Source: a virus. Taken from it: a stretch of 51,281 nucleotides of DNA. Location: IMG/VR virus record IMGVR_UViG_3300022074_000069, positions 1-51,281 of that record; one strand, 5' to 3'. This document shows, one piece after another, positions 23,755 through 31,923 of this stretch. Within the stretch, counting starts at the first letter, position 1. Every line of letters starts with the position of its first letter. The notes under the pieces were generated by a model. The model was not told the origin of the DNA, did not search any database, and saw only the letters and a list, made by a program, of their open reading frames with translations. Position numbers and translations under genes: made by a program.

Positions 23755-24534
23755 ATGTCATACATTGGTGCTCAGATTGAAAATAGAATCAGTCCTGCTT
23801 TCATAAAGGAAGATTTTACTGGAGATGGTTCTGCAACAGTTTTTACTCTTACAAATGAAGTGCCTGGTGGTGCTTCACAAAATGTAATGGTGATGGTAAA
23901 CAATGTTGTTCAAGAGCCTGATGTTGCATATACAATTGCAGATGACTCAAGTTCAAAACCTACTAAACTCACATTTACTGGAACGCCTGCAAGTGGTGAT
24001 AGTATCTATGTAATTCATAGAGGTATTGGAACATTCATGCAGAAACCAGCCGCTGGTTCTGTGAGTACAAATGAATTATCTAATACTCTTAAAACATTTA
24101 CCACAGACACATTTACTGGAAATGGTTCTACGACTACATTTACTTTAACAGAAGTTCCAGCAAACTCTACACAAATCATGGTATTTGTTGATGGTATTTT
24201 ACAGAAGTCCTCTACAAACTATTCAGTCAATACGTCAACTGGAGTACTAACATTTACTTCTGCACCAGATAATAGTGCAGAGATTGAAGTGAAACATCTT
24301 GGTATCAGAACAACTGCAAGACGAGCAGTGTCGATGTTCCTAGATAACTTTACTGGTAATGGTTCTACCACTGCATTTACTTTAAGTAACAGTGCATCTG
24401 TCAATGATGTGTTTGTTTTTTATAATGGTGTTGCAATGAAACCAACAACGGACTATGGAATATCTGGTGCAACTCTGACGTTTACATTTACACCAGTAAA
24501 TAATTCCCAGATAATGGCGAGGTATTTCGTATAA
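23755..24534 (+). CDS. Fibre-like protein of three tandem beta repeats (259 aa)
   Basis: Three copies of an approximately 80-residue repeat are visible, each opening with F(T/-)G(D/N)GS(T/A)T.FTL and containing a MV.VN.V.Q-type strand and a LTFT.(A/T)P strand. They start near residues 21, 118 and 202. The repeat is common in phage tail fibres and appears twice in the protein at 25495 and once in those at 26456 and 28999. The protein has no separate head, so it may be a spacer or collar piece. It overlaps the next gene by one base. Confidence 0.75.
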   Translation: MSYIGAQIENRISPAFIKEDFTGDGSATVFTLTNEVPGGASQNVMVMVNNVVQEPDVAYTIADDSSSKPTKLTFTGTPASGDSIYVIHRGIGTFMQKPAAGSVSTNELSNTLKTFTTDTFTGNGSTTTFTLTEVPANSTQIMVFVDGILQKSSTNYSVNTSTGVLTFTSAPDNSAEIEVKHLGIRTTARRAVSMFLDNFTGNGSTTAFTLSNSASVNDVFVFYNGVAMKPTTDYGISGATLTFTFTPVNNSQIMARYFV

Positions 24535-25265
24535 TGGCTAGTAACGCAAAAAATTTAGCAGAATATTTAAATAACGAAACAACATCTGCAACAGCAGACA
24601 TTGCAGATAGTTCAATTACAGCCGCAAAACTTGCTTCAAACGCAGTAACAACTGCAAAGATTGCTGATGATGGAGTAACAACTGCAAAGATTGCTGATGA
24701 TGGAGTAACTTCTGCAAAACTAGATACTAATATTGCAGTCGCTGGTACATTAGGTGTTACTGGTGCAACTACTCTTTCATCAACACTTGCAAGTGGAGCA
24801 ATCACCTCAACTGGTGCAGTTCAAGGAACACAGTTCAATGTGGGTGGACTAAAGGTTTTAGAAACATCAACATTCGATTATGGTAATGATACCAACAAAT
24901 CTGTGAATACAGCTTATGACTATACTCATACACTAGCAGCAGGAACGTGGATTCCTTTTCTTAAATTTTATGCCGCTTTTTTTGAAAATCATGGTAATTC
25001 TAATTCTACTGGAGTTTATTATCCGTTTACATATTTGGGAAGTTCAGCTGGGGGTGAACAGTATGGATATCACTATACTGTTGTTCCTAAGTGGGGAAAC
25101 GCATCAAATTCTTATAGCGATATATCTCATAGTCAAATTCCACCATTTACATTAAGTTCATCCTCTACAATTTATGTTAGATGGTATTGCATAGAATATG
25201 GAACAAGTAGTAATTATTGGGTTAGAAATGGTACTAATAAAATTATTTTTTTGAGGATAGGATAA
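24534..25265 (+). CDS. Tail-fibre-like protein with AKIADDGV repeats (243 aa)
   Basis: The N-terminal 90 residues consist of fibre-shaft repeats (AKLASNAVTTAKIADDGV and following), including a 30-bp DNA tandem duplication at 24651-24710. Residues 100-243 form a distinct head rich in Tyr, Phe, Trp and Ser, with KFYAAFFENHGNS and a final KIIFLRIG strand. I do not recognise the head. It is followed directly by a small chaperone-like gene, which points to a fibre needing assisted trimerisation. Confidence 0.73.
   Translation: MASNAKNLAEYLNNETTSATADIADSSITAAKLASNAVTTAKIADDGVTTAKIADDGVTSAKLDTNIAVAGTLGVTGATTLSSTLASGAITSTGAVQGTQFNVGGLKVLETSTFDYGNDTNKSVNTAYDYTHTLAAGTWIPFLKFYAAFFENHGNSNSTGVYYPFTYLGSSAGGEQYGYHYTVVPKWGNASNSYSDISHSQIPPFTLSSSSTIYVRWYCIEYGTSSNYWVRNGTNKIIFLRIG
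24651..24710 (+). repeat. 30-bp tandem duplication in fibre shaft
   Basis: Two consecutive 30-base units, 24651-24680 and 24681-24710, are identical except for the last base. They encode the decapeptide TAKIADDGVT twice, adding exactly one shaft repeat without changing frame. Confidence 0.95.
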
Positions 25266-25465
25266 TGGGTTCAATGGAAGATTTAATAAAACCAGTTTCA
25301 AAAGATAATATGAAAGCATCACCAGATATGATACTCAAAAAAGAATATCCAGATGCTAATTATCGTTTTGAAAATGATGTTCTTGTATGGGAAGATACAA
25401 AAATTACAAAACCAACAGATGAGTGGATTGCAAATAAAATCAAAGAACACGATGCATCTTTATAA
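25265..25465 (+). CDS. Small tail-fibre chaperone-like protein (66 aa)
   Basis: The start overlaps the previous fibre gene (TAATG). The sequence contains EYPDANYRFENDVLVWEDTK followed by KPTDEWIANKI. That matches the pattern of small phage proteins next to fibre genes that have YP-(D/G)-A, a Leu-x-Trp-x-Asp strand and a Pro-Thr before a helix. The length is in the usual range. By analogy it helps fold or trimerise the fibre upstream. It belongs to a different small-protein family from those at 27370 and 28797. Confidence 0.65.
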   Translation: MGSMEDLIKPVSKDNMKASPDMILKKEYPDANYRFENDVLVWEDTKITKPTDEWIANKIKEHDASL

Positions 25466-25470
25466 GACTT

Positions 25471-25478
25471 AATAAATA
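25471..25478 (+). promoter_or_regulatory. Late promoter box AATAAATA
   Basis: It lies 16 bases before ATG 25495, with an AAAGGAT site between. It gives the second half of the large fibre island its own start. Confidence 0.65.
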
Positions 25479-25494
25479 TATCAAAGGATAAACA

Positions 25495-26103
25495 ATGTCA
25501 TCATATATAGGTACAGAACCCACATTTGGAAATTATGACAAACAGTTAATTACTGGTGATGGTTCTACTGCGACTTTTACTTTGGATTTTCCAGTCGCAC
25601 AGGCTGGTCAATTACTTGTATCTATGGATGGTATTGTACAAGAACCAGACTTTGCATTTAACATATCATTATCAACTGGAACTCCTCAAATAACTTTTGC
25701 ATCTGCACCAGCGAATGGTGCAAGAATCTTTGTGGTGTTCTTAGGACGTTCAAGTGTTGCAATGGTGTCTGCACAAGCATCACCACACACAGATGAATTC
25801 AATGGAGATGGGTCTACGACTGCATTTACCTTAACAAGAGTTCCTTCTGCTGGTAATAAAGATAACTTCATAGTTTTTATTAATAATGTTTATCAAAGAT
25901 ATGGTTCAAGTTATGCATACACAGTGAACGGAACAACAATCACATTTACTTCTGCACCACCTAGTGGAACAAACAATATTCAAGTGACTCAATTATCACA
26001 ACAAAACACACTAAATAGTGTTGCAGATGGTGCTATCACACAGGCGAAACTTTCGTTTGACCCTGCTGATGACGCAACTGCATTAGCAATCGCTTTAGGA
26101 TAA
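25495..26103 (+). CDS. Fibre-like protein of two beta repeats ending in ALAIALG (202 aa)
   Basis: Two repeats of the GDGSTATFTL / GDGSTTAFTL type begin near residues 22 and 104, each with a SMDGIVQEPDF- or FINNVYQRY-type strand and an ITF.SAP strand. The C-terminal portion (VADGAITQAKLSFDPADDATALAIALG) includes one shaft unit and an end tag like that of the protein at 22675. The order end-tag gene followed by a MAN.FKNA gene is repeated from 22675-23129, indicating a duplicated block. Confidence 0.74.
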   Translation: MSSYIGTEPTFGNYDKQLITGDGSTATFTLDFPVAQAGQLLVSMDGIVQEPDFAFNISLSTGTPQITFASAPANGARIFVVFLGRSSVAMVSAQASPHTDEFNGDGSTTAFTLTRVPSAGNKDNFIVFINNVYQRYGSSYAYTVNGTTITFTSAPPSGTNNIQVTQLSQQNTLNSVADGAITQAKLSFDPADDATALAIALG

Positions 26104-26110
26104 TAGAAAT

Positions 26111-26446
26111 ATGGCAAACACATTTAAAAACGCATCACTCGCTTCAGTCAATCATTCTGCATTTGCAACTTTATACACTTGTCCATCAGCGACAACTGCA
26201 ATTATTTTAGGACTTGCGATTACAAATAAGACAGATAACTCTGTAACTGCAAGTGTTCAGTTCACTGATACATCTGACAGTAGTGCAACAAGACTACTAC
26301 TCAATGAAGTAACAATACCAGCAAATACAACACTGGAAGTTCTTGCTGGTCAGAAATATGTTTTAGAGGCAACTGACATACTGAAAGTTCAAGCAAGTGC
26401 GGCTTCATCACTTGACGCAGTTCTTGGTTTAATGCAGATTACATAG
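26111..26446 (+). CDS. Small virion protein, paralogue of the 23129 product (111 aa)
   Basis: The protein begins MANTFKNASLASV and contains the strand TTAIILGLAITNKTDNSVTASVQF-type region (residues 28-51), then IPANTTLEVLAGQKYVLEATD and a final AVLGLMQIT. This is the core of the protein at 23129 without its inserted module. Similar short proteins are frequent in phage tails as decoration or adhesion units, with a predicted all-beta fold. The start is eight bases after the preceding stop, with only a weak ribosome binding site. Confidence 0.7.
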   Translation: MANTFKNASLASVNHSAFATLYTCPSATTAIILGLAITNKTDNSVTASVQFTDTSDSSATRLLLNEVTIPANTTLEVLAGQKYVLEATDILKVQASAASSLDAVLGLMQIT

Positions 26447-26455
26447 GAGTAAGGT

Positions 26456-27370
26456 ATGCCGTTTTTAGGAACTACACCAACTCAAGGATTTGTAAGTTCG
26501 TTTCCAAAACAGTCGTTTACACCAAATGGGTCTACGACTGTATTTACATTAACGAACCCAGTTGCATCTGCAAATGACCTTGAGGTATTTGTGGGTAACG
26601 TAAGACAAGAACCTACCACAGCATATACCGCTGCTGGTACAACTCTAACCATGTCAGAGGCGCCTGACACTGGTTTAAACTTCTATATCATTAATAAAAG
26701 TTTCGCACAAGTTACAACAACTCCACCAGCAAATTCTATTTCTACAGATAAGATTCTTAATAGTGCAGTTACAGATGCAAAGATAGGTGGTATGGCTGCA
26801 TCAAAACTTACTGGTGCAATGCCTGCTCTTGATGGTTCTGCATTAACTGGTAGTGTAGGAAATGTGGTACAAGTTGCAGAAGCATCTGGGGGTGGAACTG
26901 GAACACAAGCTTTCAATGGTTGTTTTACGTCAACCTATAAGTTTTATCTAGTACTTGCAAGTGTCAGTCTAGATGCTACAGCAGAGTGTAATATAAGACT
27001 TCAAGACAGTTCCAATAACCAAAGGTCTAGTGGACTTTATTATTATGCAACCATGAGGAACTCTCAAAGTAATGGTTCTAATGCTCATGACCAAACTGGT
27101 TCATGGGGTGATGATAAATTTTCAATAAAAAGAGATATTCTTGCAAACAATCCTCATGCATCATATCGAATATGGGTATTTAATCCTACGGACACAAGTA
27201 TAAAAACACATATGCAAATGGATTTTCATTGTCAAGCAAGTGGTACTATGAACCAAACAAAAGGAAGTTGTACTTATGACTCAGCTACAAATGATGCTGG
27301 AATAAGATTTTATGCTGAATCTGGTAATATCAAAACGACATCACAATTTAAAATATTTGGATTTAAATAA
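26456..27370 (+). CDS. Tail-fibre-like protein, repeat plus head (304 aa)
   Basis: The start MPFLGTTPTQGF resembles that of the fibre at 28999 (MPFIGTQPEVGG). It is followed by one FTPNGSTTVFTL repeat and one shaft unit (NSAVTDAKIGGMAASKLTGA). The C-terminal head from about residue 145 contains AFNGCFTSTYKFYLVLA and ends with IKTTSQFKIFGFK, a variant of the FGYR/YGLR ending shared by other heads here. It is followed by a PF16778-type chaperone gene with a one-base overlap. It is likely a receptor-binding fibre. Confidence 0.75.
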   Translation: MPFLGTTPTQGFVSSFPKQSFTPNGSTTVFTLTNPVASANDLEVFVGNVRQEPTTAYTAAGTTLTMSEAPDTGLNFYIINKSFAQVTTTPPANSISTDKILNSAVTDAKIGGMAASKLTGAMPALDGSALTGSVGNVVQVAEASGGGTGTQAFNGCFTSTYKFYLVLASVSLDATAECNIRLQDSSNNQRSSGLYYYATMRNSQSNGSNAHDQTGSWGDDKFSIKRDILANNPHASYRIWVFNPTDTSIKTHMQMDFHCQASGTMNQTKGSCTYDSATNDAGIRFYAESGNIKTTSQFKIFGFK

Positions 27371-27690
27371 TGGTAGAAGATAAAAAATTTGTATGGTCAA
27401 AAGAAAACCCAAAGGGTGTATATGAGGATTATACAGAGGAAGAAAAAAAACAAAGAGAAAAAGACAAATCGAATATGTTGTCTGAATCTGACAAGGCAAT
27501 GTTATCTCTTAGAGAATTAAGAAATATAAAACTTACAGAATCAGATTGGGTTGTCATCAAAGAAAAAGAAGAGGGTGGTTCGGTTTCTAATTTTGCAGAT
27601 TGGAAGAAGTATCGTCAAGAACTTCGTGATATAACTAAAACATATAAGACACTTGACACAGTTAAGTGGCCTACTGCACCTTCGGAGTAA
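27370..27690 (+). CDS. Phage tail assembly chaperone-like protein (106 aa)
   Basis: The C-terminal half fits the Phage_tail_APC pattern (PF16778, from memory): RELRNIKLTESDWVV, then WKKYRQELRDITKTYKTLD and the ending VKWPTAP. The N-terminal 45 residues are charged and disordered. At least four relatives occur in this window (29924, 40968, 41792 and more distantly 43789), most directly after a fibre gene. Such proteins are thought to assist fibre folding. The product is soluble and has no catalytic motif. Confidence 0.8.
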   Translation: MVEDKKFVWSKENPKGVYEDYTEEEKKQREKDKSNMLSESDKAMLSLRELRNIKLTESDWVVIKEKEEGGSVSNFADWKKYRQELRDITKTYKTLDTVKWPTAPSE

Positions 27691-27694
27691 ACAT

Positions 27695-28786
27695 ATGCCA
27701 TTAAGTAAAATACAAGATATAGGAAATCAAGTTGTTCCAAACTTAGGCCCTAATAGGAATGTCATCATTAATGGTGCTATGAATGTAGCTCAGAGAGGAA
27801 CGTCAGAAACAGGCATTGGAGCATCTAGTGGTCACTTTACTTGTGACAGATGGAAGATAACAACAGGCAATACAGCAGGACGTTTGACTATGACGCAAGA
27901 CAGTTCTGGCCCTAGTGGATTTGCTAATAGTATAAAACTAGATTGCACTACAGCAGATACATCAATAGCTGCAGACGAACTAACAATTTTAGGACAGTCT
28001 ATTGAAGGACAAAATTTACAGAAGTTTGCAAAAGGAACATCTGATGCAAAAGCGTTTGCAGTAAGTTTTTATGTCAAAGGAAATGCTAGTGCTACATATG
28101 TTGCTGAACTATACGACCATGACAATACAAGAAATATAACACAAGCATTTAGTGTAACAACAGATTGGACGAGAGTGTCTTTAGTATTTCCTGCTGATAC
28201 GACAGGCACTTTGGATGACGATAATGCAATAAGTTTAACATTCCAAATATGGATTCATGCTGGGTCAACTTACTCTGGTGGTTCATTTTCTAATAATACT
28301 TGGGGAAGTGTAACACAGGCAAATAGGTATGCTGGAAGTAGAACATCATTCTTTGACAGTACATCAAGAACCTTTTTTATCACAGGCGTCCAGTTAGAAC
28401 CAATATCAGTTACAGAATTTGAACACCTCTCATTTGCAGAAGACCTTGAACTTTGTAAACGATATTATCAACAAGTAACAGTGGGCGAAAATGATGGCCC
28501 AATAGCTCTTGGTACTGCTTACAATTCTTCTCAACTTTCTGTTCCCATACCACTACATCCAGAAATGAGAGCAACTCCTACAGTAGAGATGGCAACTGGT
28601 TCAAACTATTACAGATTTACATCTAATGCTTCAAATACCAACTTTAATAGTATTGCTCTCGACATAGCAACTAAAAAGACAGCCATAGTATTTAAAGGAA
28701 GTTTATCTGGTATGACTGGTGGAAACGCCGGATATTTATATACAAAAAGTACAAGTGCTAAAATTGCATTTAGTGCTGAATTGTAG
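27695..28786 (+). CDS. Tail-fibre receptor-binding-like protein (363 aa)
   Basis: I start at ATG 27695, five bases after the preceding stop; a start at 27653 lies inside that gene. The sequence follows a widespread phage tip-protein pattern: NRNVIINGAMNVAQRGT, a CDRWKI strand, a jelly-roll-like middle (FAVSFYVKGNASATYVAEL, TDWTRVSLVF), VQLEPISVTEFEHL, and ELCKRYYQQV. This domain resembles carbohydrate-binding modules. The final 90 residues are a separate beta domain. It is followed by a 59-residue chaperone-like gene. Confidence 0.8.
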   Translation: MPLSKIQDIGNQVVPNLGPNRNVIINGAMNVAQRGTSETGIGASSGHFTCDRWKITTGNTAGRLTMTQDSSGPSGFANSIKLDCTTADTSIAADELTILGQSIEGQNLQKFAKGTSDAKAFAVSFYVKGNASATYVAELYDHDNTRNITQAFSVTTDWTRVSLVFPADTTGTLDDDNAISLTFQIWIHAGSTYSGGSFSNNTWGSVTQANRYAGSRTSFFDSTSRTFFITGVQLEPISVTEFEHLSFAEDLELCKRYYQQVTVGENDGPIALGTAYNSSQLSVPIPLHPEMRATPTVEMATGSNYYRFTSNASNTNFNSIALDIATKKTAIVFKGSLSGMTGGNAGYLYTKSTSAKIAFSAEL

Positions 28787-28796
28787 GAGTTAAGTT

Positions 28797-28976
28797 ATGA
28801 TAGATAAAGTAACAAAACATAAAAGTATAACCACAGGCGAGGTAAATAGTTATGAAGTTACATACGTTGACTCTAATATCATAAGATATATACCATTAGA
28901 CCCAGATAATACAGATTATCAACATATTCTTGAGTGGGAAAAGATTGATGGTAACACAATCAAAGATGCAGAATAA
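28797..28976 (+). CDS. Small fibre-chaperone-like protein (59 aa)
   Basis: This short frame has a TAGGAGTTA site before ATG 28797. The product contains YIPLDPDNTDYQHILEW and ends GNTIKDAE, a pattern seen in short proteins next to phage fibre genes, where a D-N-x-D-Y motif and a Trp-containing helix are typical. The protein at 13924 is a diverged relative with the same ending. It follows the 27695 fibre by 10 bases and is the likely assembly partner for it. Confidence 0.7.
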   Translation: MIDKVTKHKSITTGEVNSYEVTYVDSNIIRYIPLDPDNTDYQHILEWEKIDGNTIKDAE

Positions 28977-28979
28977 ATA
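28972..28979 (+). promoter_or_regulatory. Late promoter box AATAAATA
   Basis: It overlaps the stop codon of the 59-residue gene and lies 19 bases before ATG 28999, with an AAAGGAAAA site between. Confidence 0.65.
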
Positions 28980-28998
28980 TGATAAAGGAAAATAGATA

Positions 28999-29919
28999 AT
29001 GCCGTTTATAGGAACACAACCAGAAGTAGGTGGATATTCAGTTCTAGATGCTCTGACAGCATCTGCGACTGCAAGTTATACACTACAATTAAATAGTGCA
29101 AACTTTGTACCAGCATCTGCAAACCAACTTTTAGTTTCATTGAATGGTGTCATTCAGAAGCCTGGTTCTTCATTCACTGTATCTGGTAGTACTCTAACTT
29201 TTTCAAGTGCATTAACTTCTTCAGATAGTATTGATTTTATCATTGCAATGGGTGAACCTCTTTTAGTTGGAACACCAAGTGATGGAACAGTAACAGATGC
29301 AAAAATTACTTCAATGTCTGCATCAAAACTTACTGGTGCATTACCAGCAATTGATGGTGCATCATTAACTGGTGCTGGTGGTATGCAACTTCTTCTAGAC
29401 CAATCTTTTGGTTCTACTGTTGGTGCTAGTTCTGTAACATCATATGACATTAGTAGTACATATATTAATTCAACGTATGACTCATATTTTTTAGAGGGTT
29501 ACTTTAGACCAAGTTCTGATAACAAATATTTGTATATGAGAGTTATGGTAGGTGGTAGTGTACAAACTGGAAATATATATGCTAATGAGTCACAGATTAT
29601 CGGTGGTGCATATTCATCTGGTGGGGAAAATAATAATACTACTGGTCAAATCGCTTTTCAAACATCTGGTTCTGGAAATGCAGAAGGTGAAGGTATAAGT
29701 ATTAATATTTTTATGAGTAATATTAACAGTACAATTGCACCATTTACTATGACTGGTATGAATGCTTATGCTAATACATCTGCAAATATGGTTTCAACAG
29801 TCAACTCTGGTTCATTACTAGTTGCTAATAGAGCTGATATTGTAAATGGTTTAAGTTTTTTAATGCACTCTGGTAATATTCATGGTGGGAATGTTAGACT
29901 GTATGGATTAAGGACATAA
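28999..29919 (+). CDS. Tail-fibre-like protein, repeat plus head (306 aa)
   Basis: The layout matches the protein at 26456: MPFIGTQPEVGG start, one diverged beta repeat with LLVSLNGVIQKPGSSF, one shaft unit (GTVTDAKITSMSASKLTGA) and a head from about residue 130. The head differs in sequence (LLLDQSFGSTVGASSVTSYD, RVMVGGSVQTGN) but ends GNIHGGNVRLYGLRT, the same final strand type. So the N-terminal part is shared and the head has been exchanged or has diverged. An APC-type chaperone gene follows after four bases. Confidence 0.75.
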   Translation: MPFIGTQPEVGGYSVLDALTASATASYTLQLNSANFVPASANQLLVSLNGVIQKPGSSFTVSGSTLTFSSALTSSDSIDFIIAMGEPLLVGTPSDGTVTDAKITSMSASKLTGALPAIDGASLTGAGGMQLLLDQSFGSTVGASSVTSYDISSTYINSTYDSYFLEGYFRPSSDNKYLYMRVMVGGSVQTGNIYANESQIIGGAYSSGGENNNTTGQIAFQTSGSGNAEGEGISINIFMSNINSTIAPFTMTGMNAYANTSANMVSTVNSGSLLVANRADIVNGLSFLMHSGNIHGGNVRLYGLRT

Positions 29920-29923
29920 CAAA

Positions 29924-30202
29924 ATGGCAAATGAATATAAACTAGTTGATGGAAAAAGAGTTCAACTAACTGATGAAGAACAAAAAGAATATGAATCTAG
30001 AGGTTTTTCTGATGCACAAGAATTAGCTATGTTGCGTAGACAAAGAGATGCATTACTTGTAGAATCAGATTGGACACAGAATAGAGATGTTACTCTCTCA
30101 AATGATGCAGATTGGAAAACATATAGACAAGCACTTCGTGATATCACAAAAACATACAAAACACTTGATACAGTCAAGTGGCCTACGGAGCCAACATCAT
30201 GA
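29924..30202 (+). CDS. Phage tail assembly chaperone-like protein (92 aa)
   Basis: The second half (LRRQRDALLVESDWT, WKTYRQALRDITKTYKTLD and VKWPTEP) closely matches the protein at 27370, including at the DNA level near the 3' end. The N-terminal part is different (YKLVDGKRVQLTDEEQKEYE), as expected if only the C-terminal domain is the conserved functional part. It follows its fibre gene directly and overlaps the next gene by the ATGA arrangement. Confidence 0.8.
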   Translation: MANEYKLVDGKRVQLTDEEQKEYESRGFSDAQELAMLRRQRDALLVESDWTQNRDVTLSNDADWKTYRQALRDITKTYKTLDTVKWPTEPTS

Positions 30203-30702
30203 GTTTAATTAAAATACAATCAGAAAGTTTAAATTTAGCAGATACATTTGCTTTTACTGGAACTGTAACTGGAACTGTAGCAGGGTCAGATGCGTTTTGT
30301 GCTCATGGAAATGCTGATTCTTGGGCATCAGCAGGTGCTGGTACAATTGTTTGGTTTCCAAATGATTCAAGTGGTGATAATTTTGATACTGGAAATCGTT
30401 TTGACACATCAACTTACAAATACACTGCAAGAGCAAATGGTGTTTATTTATTTTGGTATAGTATATATACAGCAGATTCAGATACTTCTAATGGATTCGG
30501 TTTTTTAAAAAATTCTACAAAAGTTAATATGACATATAATTCCACTAATTATTTTACTTATGACGAAACAGCTGATGACAAAATACAAAATGGTAAAATT
30601 ATTATTCCTCTATCAGCTAATGATACTATGGCAGTTATTACTGTAATTCAATCAGATTATTATAGAGGACATAGTTCATTTGGAGGTTGCCGATTGGCAT
30701 AG
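30199..30702 (+). CDS. C1q-like fibre head protein (167 aa)
   Basis: I start at ATG 30199, overlapping the previous stop (ATGA); an ATG at 30178 lies in the previous gene. After a short adaptor (MSLIKIQSESLNLAD), residues 30-167 fit a C1q/TNF-like jelly roll: FDTSTYKYTARANGVYLFWYSIY-type strand pair, an IIPLSANDTMAVI strand and a final GHSSFGGCRLA. Such domains form compact trimers and serve as receptor-binding tips in many phages. A small chaperone-like gene follows. Confidence 0.72.
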   Translation: MSLIKIQSESLNLADTFAFTGTVTGTVAGSDAFCAHGNADSWASAGAGTIVWFPNDSSGDNFDTGNRFDTSTYKYTARANGVYLFWYSIYTADSDTSNGFGFLKNSTKVNMTYNSTNYFTYDETADDKIQNGKIIIPLSANDTMAVITVIQSDYYRGHSSFGGCRLA

Positions 30703-30711
30703 GAAAATCTT

Positions 30712-30987
30712 ATGAAATATTTACAATTAAAAACATGGCAAGATTCACATAGTTCAGTTTGGAGAGAAATTGTTTCTCGTTTTGGACAATCAGATTATGA
30801 TGATGAAACAAAAAGAACTAAGCATATGGCTACTTTAAAAGCAGAATGGGAAGCTGCAAAATATCAAAGAGATAGAGCAGTAGAATATCCATCTATAGTA
30901 GACCAATTAGATGATTTATATCACAATGGTATTGATGGTTGGAAAAAAACTATCAAGGTAGTCAAAGATAAACATCCAAAAACGTAG
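30712..30987 (+). CDS. Small fibre-associated protein (91 aa)
   Basis: The N-terminal part (YLQLKTWQDSHSSVWREIVS) is not recognised. The second half, AKYQRDRAVEYPSIVDQLDDLYH followed by GWKKTIKVVKDKHPK, matches a short conserved protein type that often accompanies tail fibre genes in marine and lambdoid phages. It contains the characteristic YPS-x4-QLD-x2-YH motif. It is therefore a fourth kind of small chaperone-like protein in this window, following the C1q-like head at 30199 by 10 bases. Confidence 0.72.
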   Translation: MKYLQLKTWQDSHSSVWREIVSRFGQSDYDDETKRTKHMATLKAEWEAAKYQRDRAVEYPSIVDQLDDLYHNGIDGWKKTIKVVKDKHPKT

Positions 30988-30995
30988 ACTAAATA
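30988..30995 (+). promoter_or_regulatory. Late promoter box ACTAAATA
   Basis: It starts right after the preceding stop codon and lies 17 bases before ATG 31013, with a CGGAGAA site between. Confidence 0.65.
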
Positions 30996-31012
30996 GTTTC
31001 GGAGAACAATAG

Positions 31013-31417
31013 ATGGCACTTTCAAAGATTACAACAAAAGGTATCCTAGACGGAACAATTGCAACAGCAGACCTTGCTGATAATGCAGTGAATTCTGCAA
31101 AGATTGGTGCTGATGTAATTGTTGCAGATGACGTTGCGAATAATGCTATTACAACTGCACAAATCGCTGATGACGCAGTGACAGCCGCAAAGATTGCTGA
31201 TGCAGTTGCGTTGGGTGCTGGTTACTATATTGCAAAAGATGGTTCTATAAATGGTAACGCATCTGGTAGAGATAATCTATTTCGTGTAAACTTAAACGCA
31301 ACAACTGGTAACGTAACAATCGCAGCCAATAATAACGCATCTACTACAGGCCCGTTGACAATCGGTAACGGAACAACTCTTACCATCACATCCACTGGAA
31401 GGTTAGCAATCATATGA
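31013..31417 (+). CDS. Short fibre adaptor protein with shaft repeats (134 aa)
   Basis: The first 70 residues are shaft repeats (ATADLADNAVNSAKIG, DDAVTAAKIAD). The last 50 residues form a conserved module, LFRVNLNATTGNVTIA followed by GPLTIGNGTTLTITSTGRLAII. Related modules end the proteins at 39555 and 42587, and in all three cases the next gene starts within about 11 bases or overlaps and encodes a fibre with an MSTL-type N-terminus. These paired genes look like repeated adaptor/head units. Confidence 0.72.
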   Translation: MALSKITTKGILDGTIATADLADNAVNSAKIGADVIVADDVANNAITTAQIADDAVTAAKIADAVALGAGYYIAKDGSINGNASGRDNLFRVNLNATTGNVTIAANNNASTTGPLTIGNGTTLTITSTGRLAII

Positions 31418-31923
31418 GTACATTATCAGTAGACACTATTCAAGGACAAACTGCAGCTACAAAAGTTAAGTTGCCTGCTGGTTCTGTTTTACAAACATTA
31501 TCATCTACTAAATTAACTGCACAAGGTACTAATACTGGTTCTTATGTAGATGTTACTGGTTTGTCTGTTGCGATAACACCTTTTTTTAGTAGTAGTAAAA
31601 TACTAATAACTTGTCATGTATATGCATCATATAATGATGCTGGTATGTTAAGATTGATGAGGGATTCAACTAGAATACCTAATAACACAGAAGGAAGTGC
31701 AGATATTAAACGAGGTTTTGCAATGGTAAGACATGGAGCATCTAATGAAGGGAATATGTATAGTTTTACACACCTAGATAATCCAGCAACAACAAGTGCA
31801 ACAACTTATAAAGTGATGGCTTGTAGAGAGGGTGGAAGTGGAACAATGGAAATTAATAGAAGGTATGTTAACACTGATTATTCTTTATGTTCTTCAATAA
31901 CAGTTCAAGAGGTATCACAATGA
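31414..31923 (+). CDS. Fibre head protein, SSKIL type (169 aa)
   Basis: The N-terminal adaptor STLSVDTIQGQTAATKVKLP is shared with the protein at 39877. The head has the pattern AITPFFSSSKILITCHV, RLMRDSTRI, FTHLDNPATTSATTYKV and a final SSITVQEVSQ. The protein at 39877 has the same elements in order, so the two are full-length paralogues. The head type is frequent in marine phage structural clusters and probably binds a surface ligand. It overlaps both neighbours by four bases (ATGA). Confidence 0.74.
   Translation: MSTLSVDTIQGQTAATKVKLPAGSVLQTLSSTKLTAQGTNTGSYVDVTGLSVAITPFFSSSKILITCHVYASYNDAGMLRLMRDSTRIPNNTEGSADIKRGFAMVRHGASNEGNMYSFTHLDNPATTSATTYKVMACREGGSGTMEINRRYVNTDYSLCSSITVQEVSQ

Noticed and set aside
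24540-24730. Possible CRISPR-like array from short repeats in fibre genes
   Set aside because: The repeats are in-frame shaft units without unique spacers of constant length; they are coding repeats.
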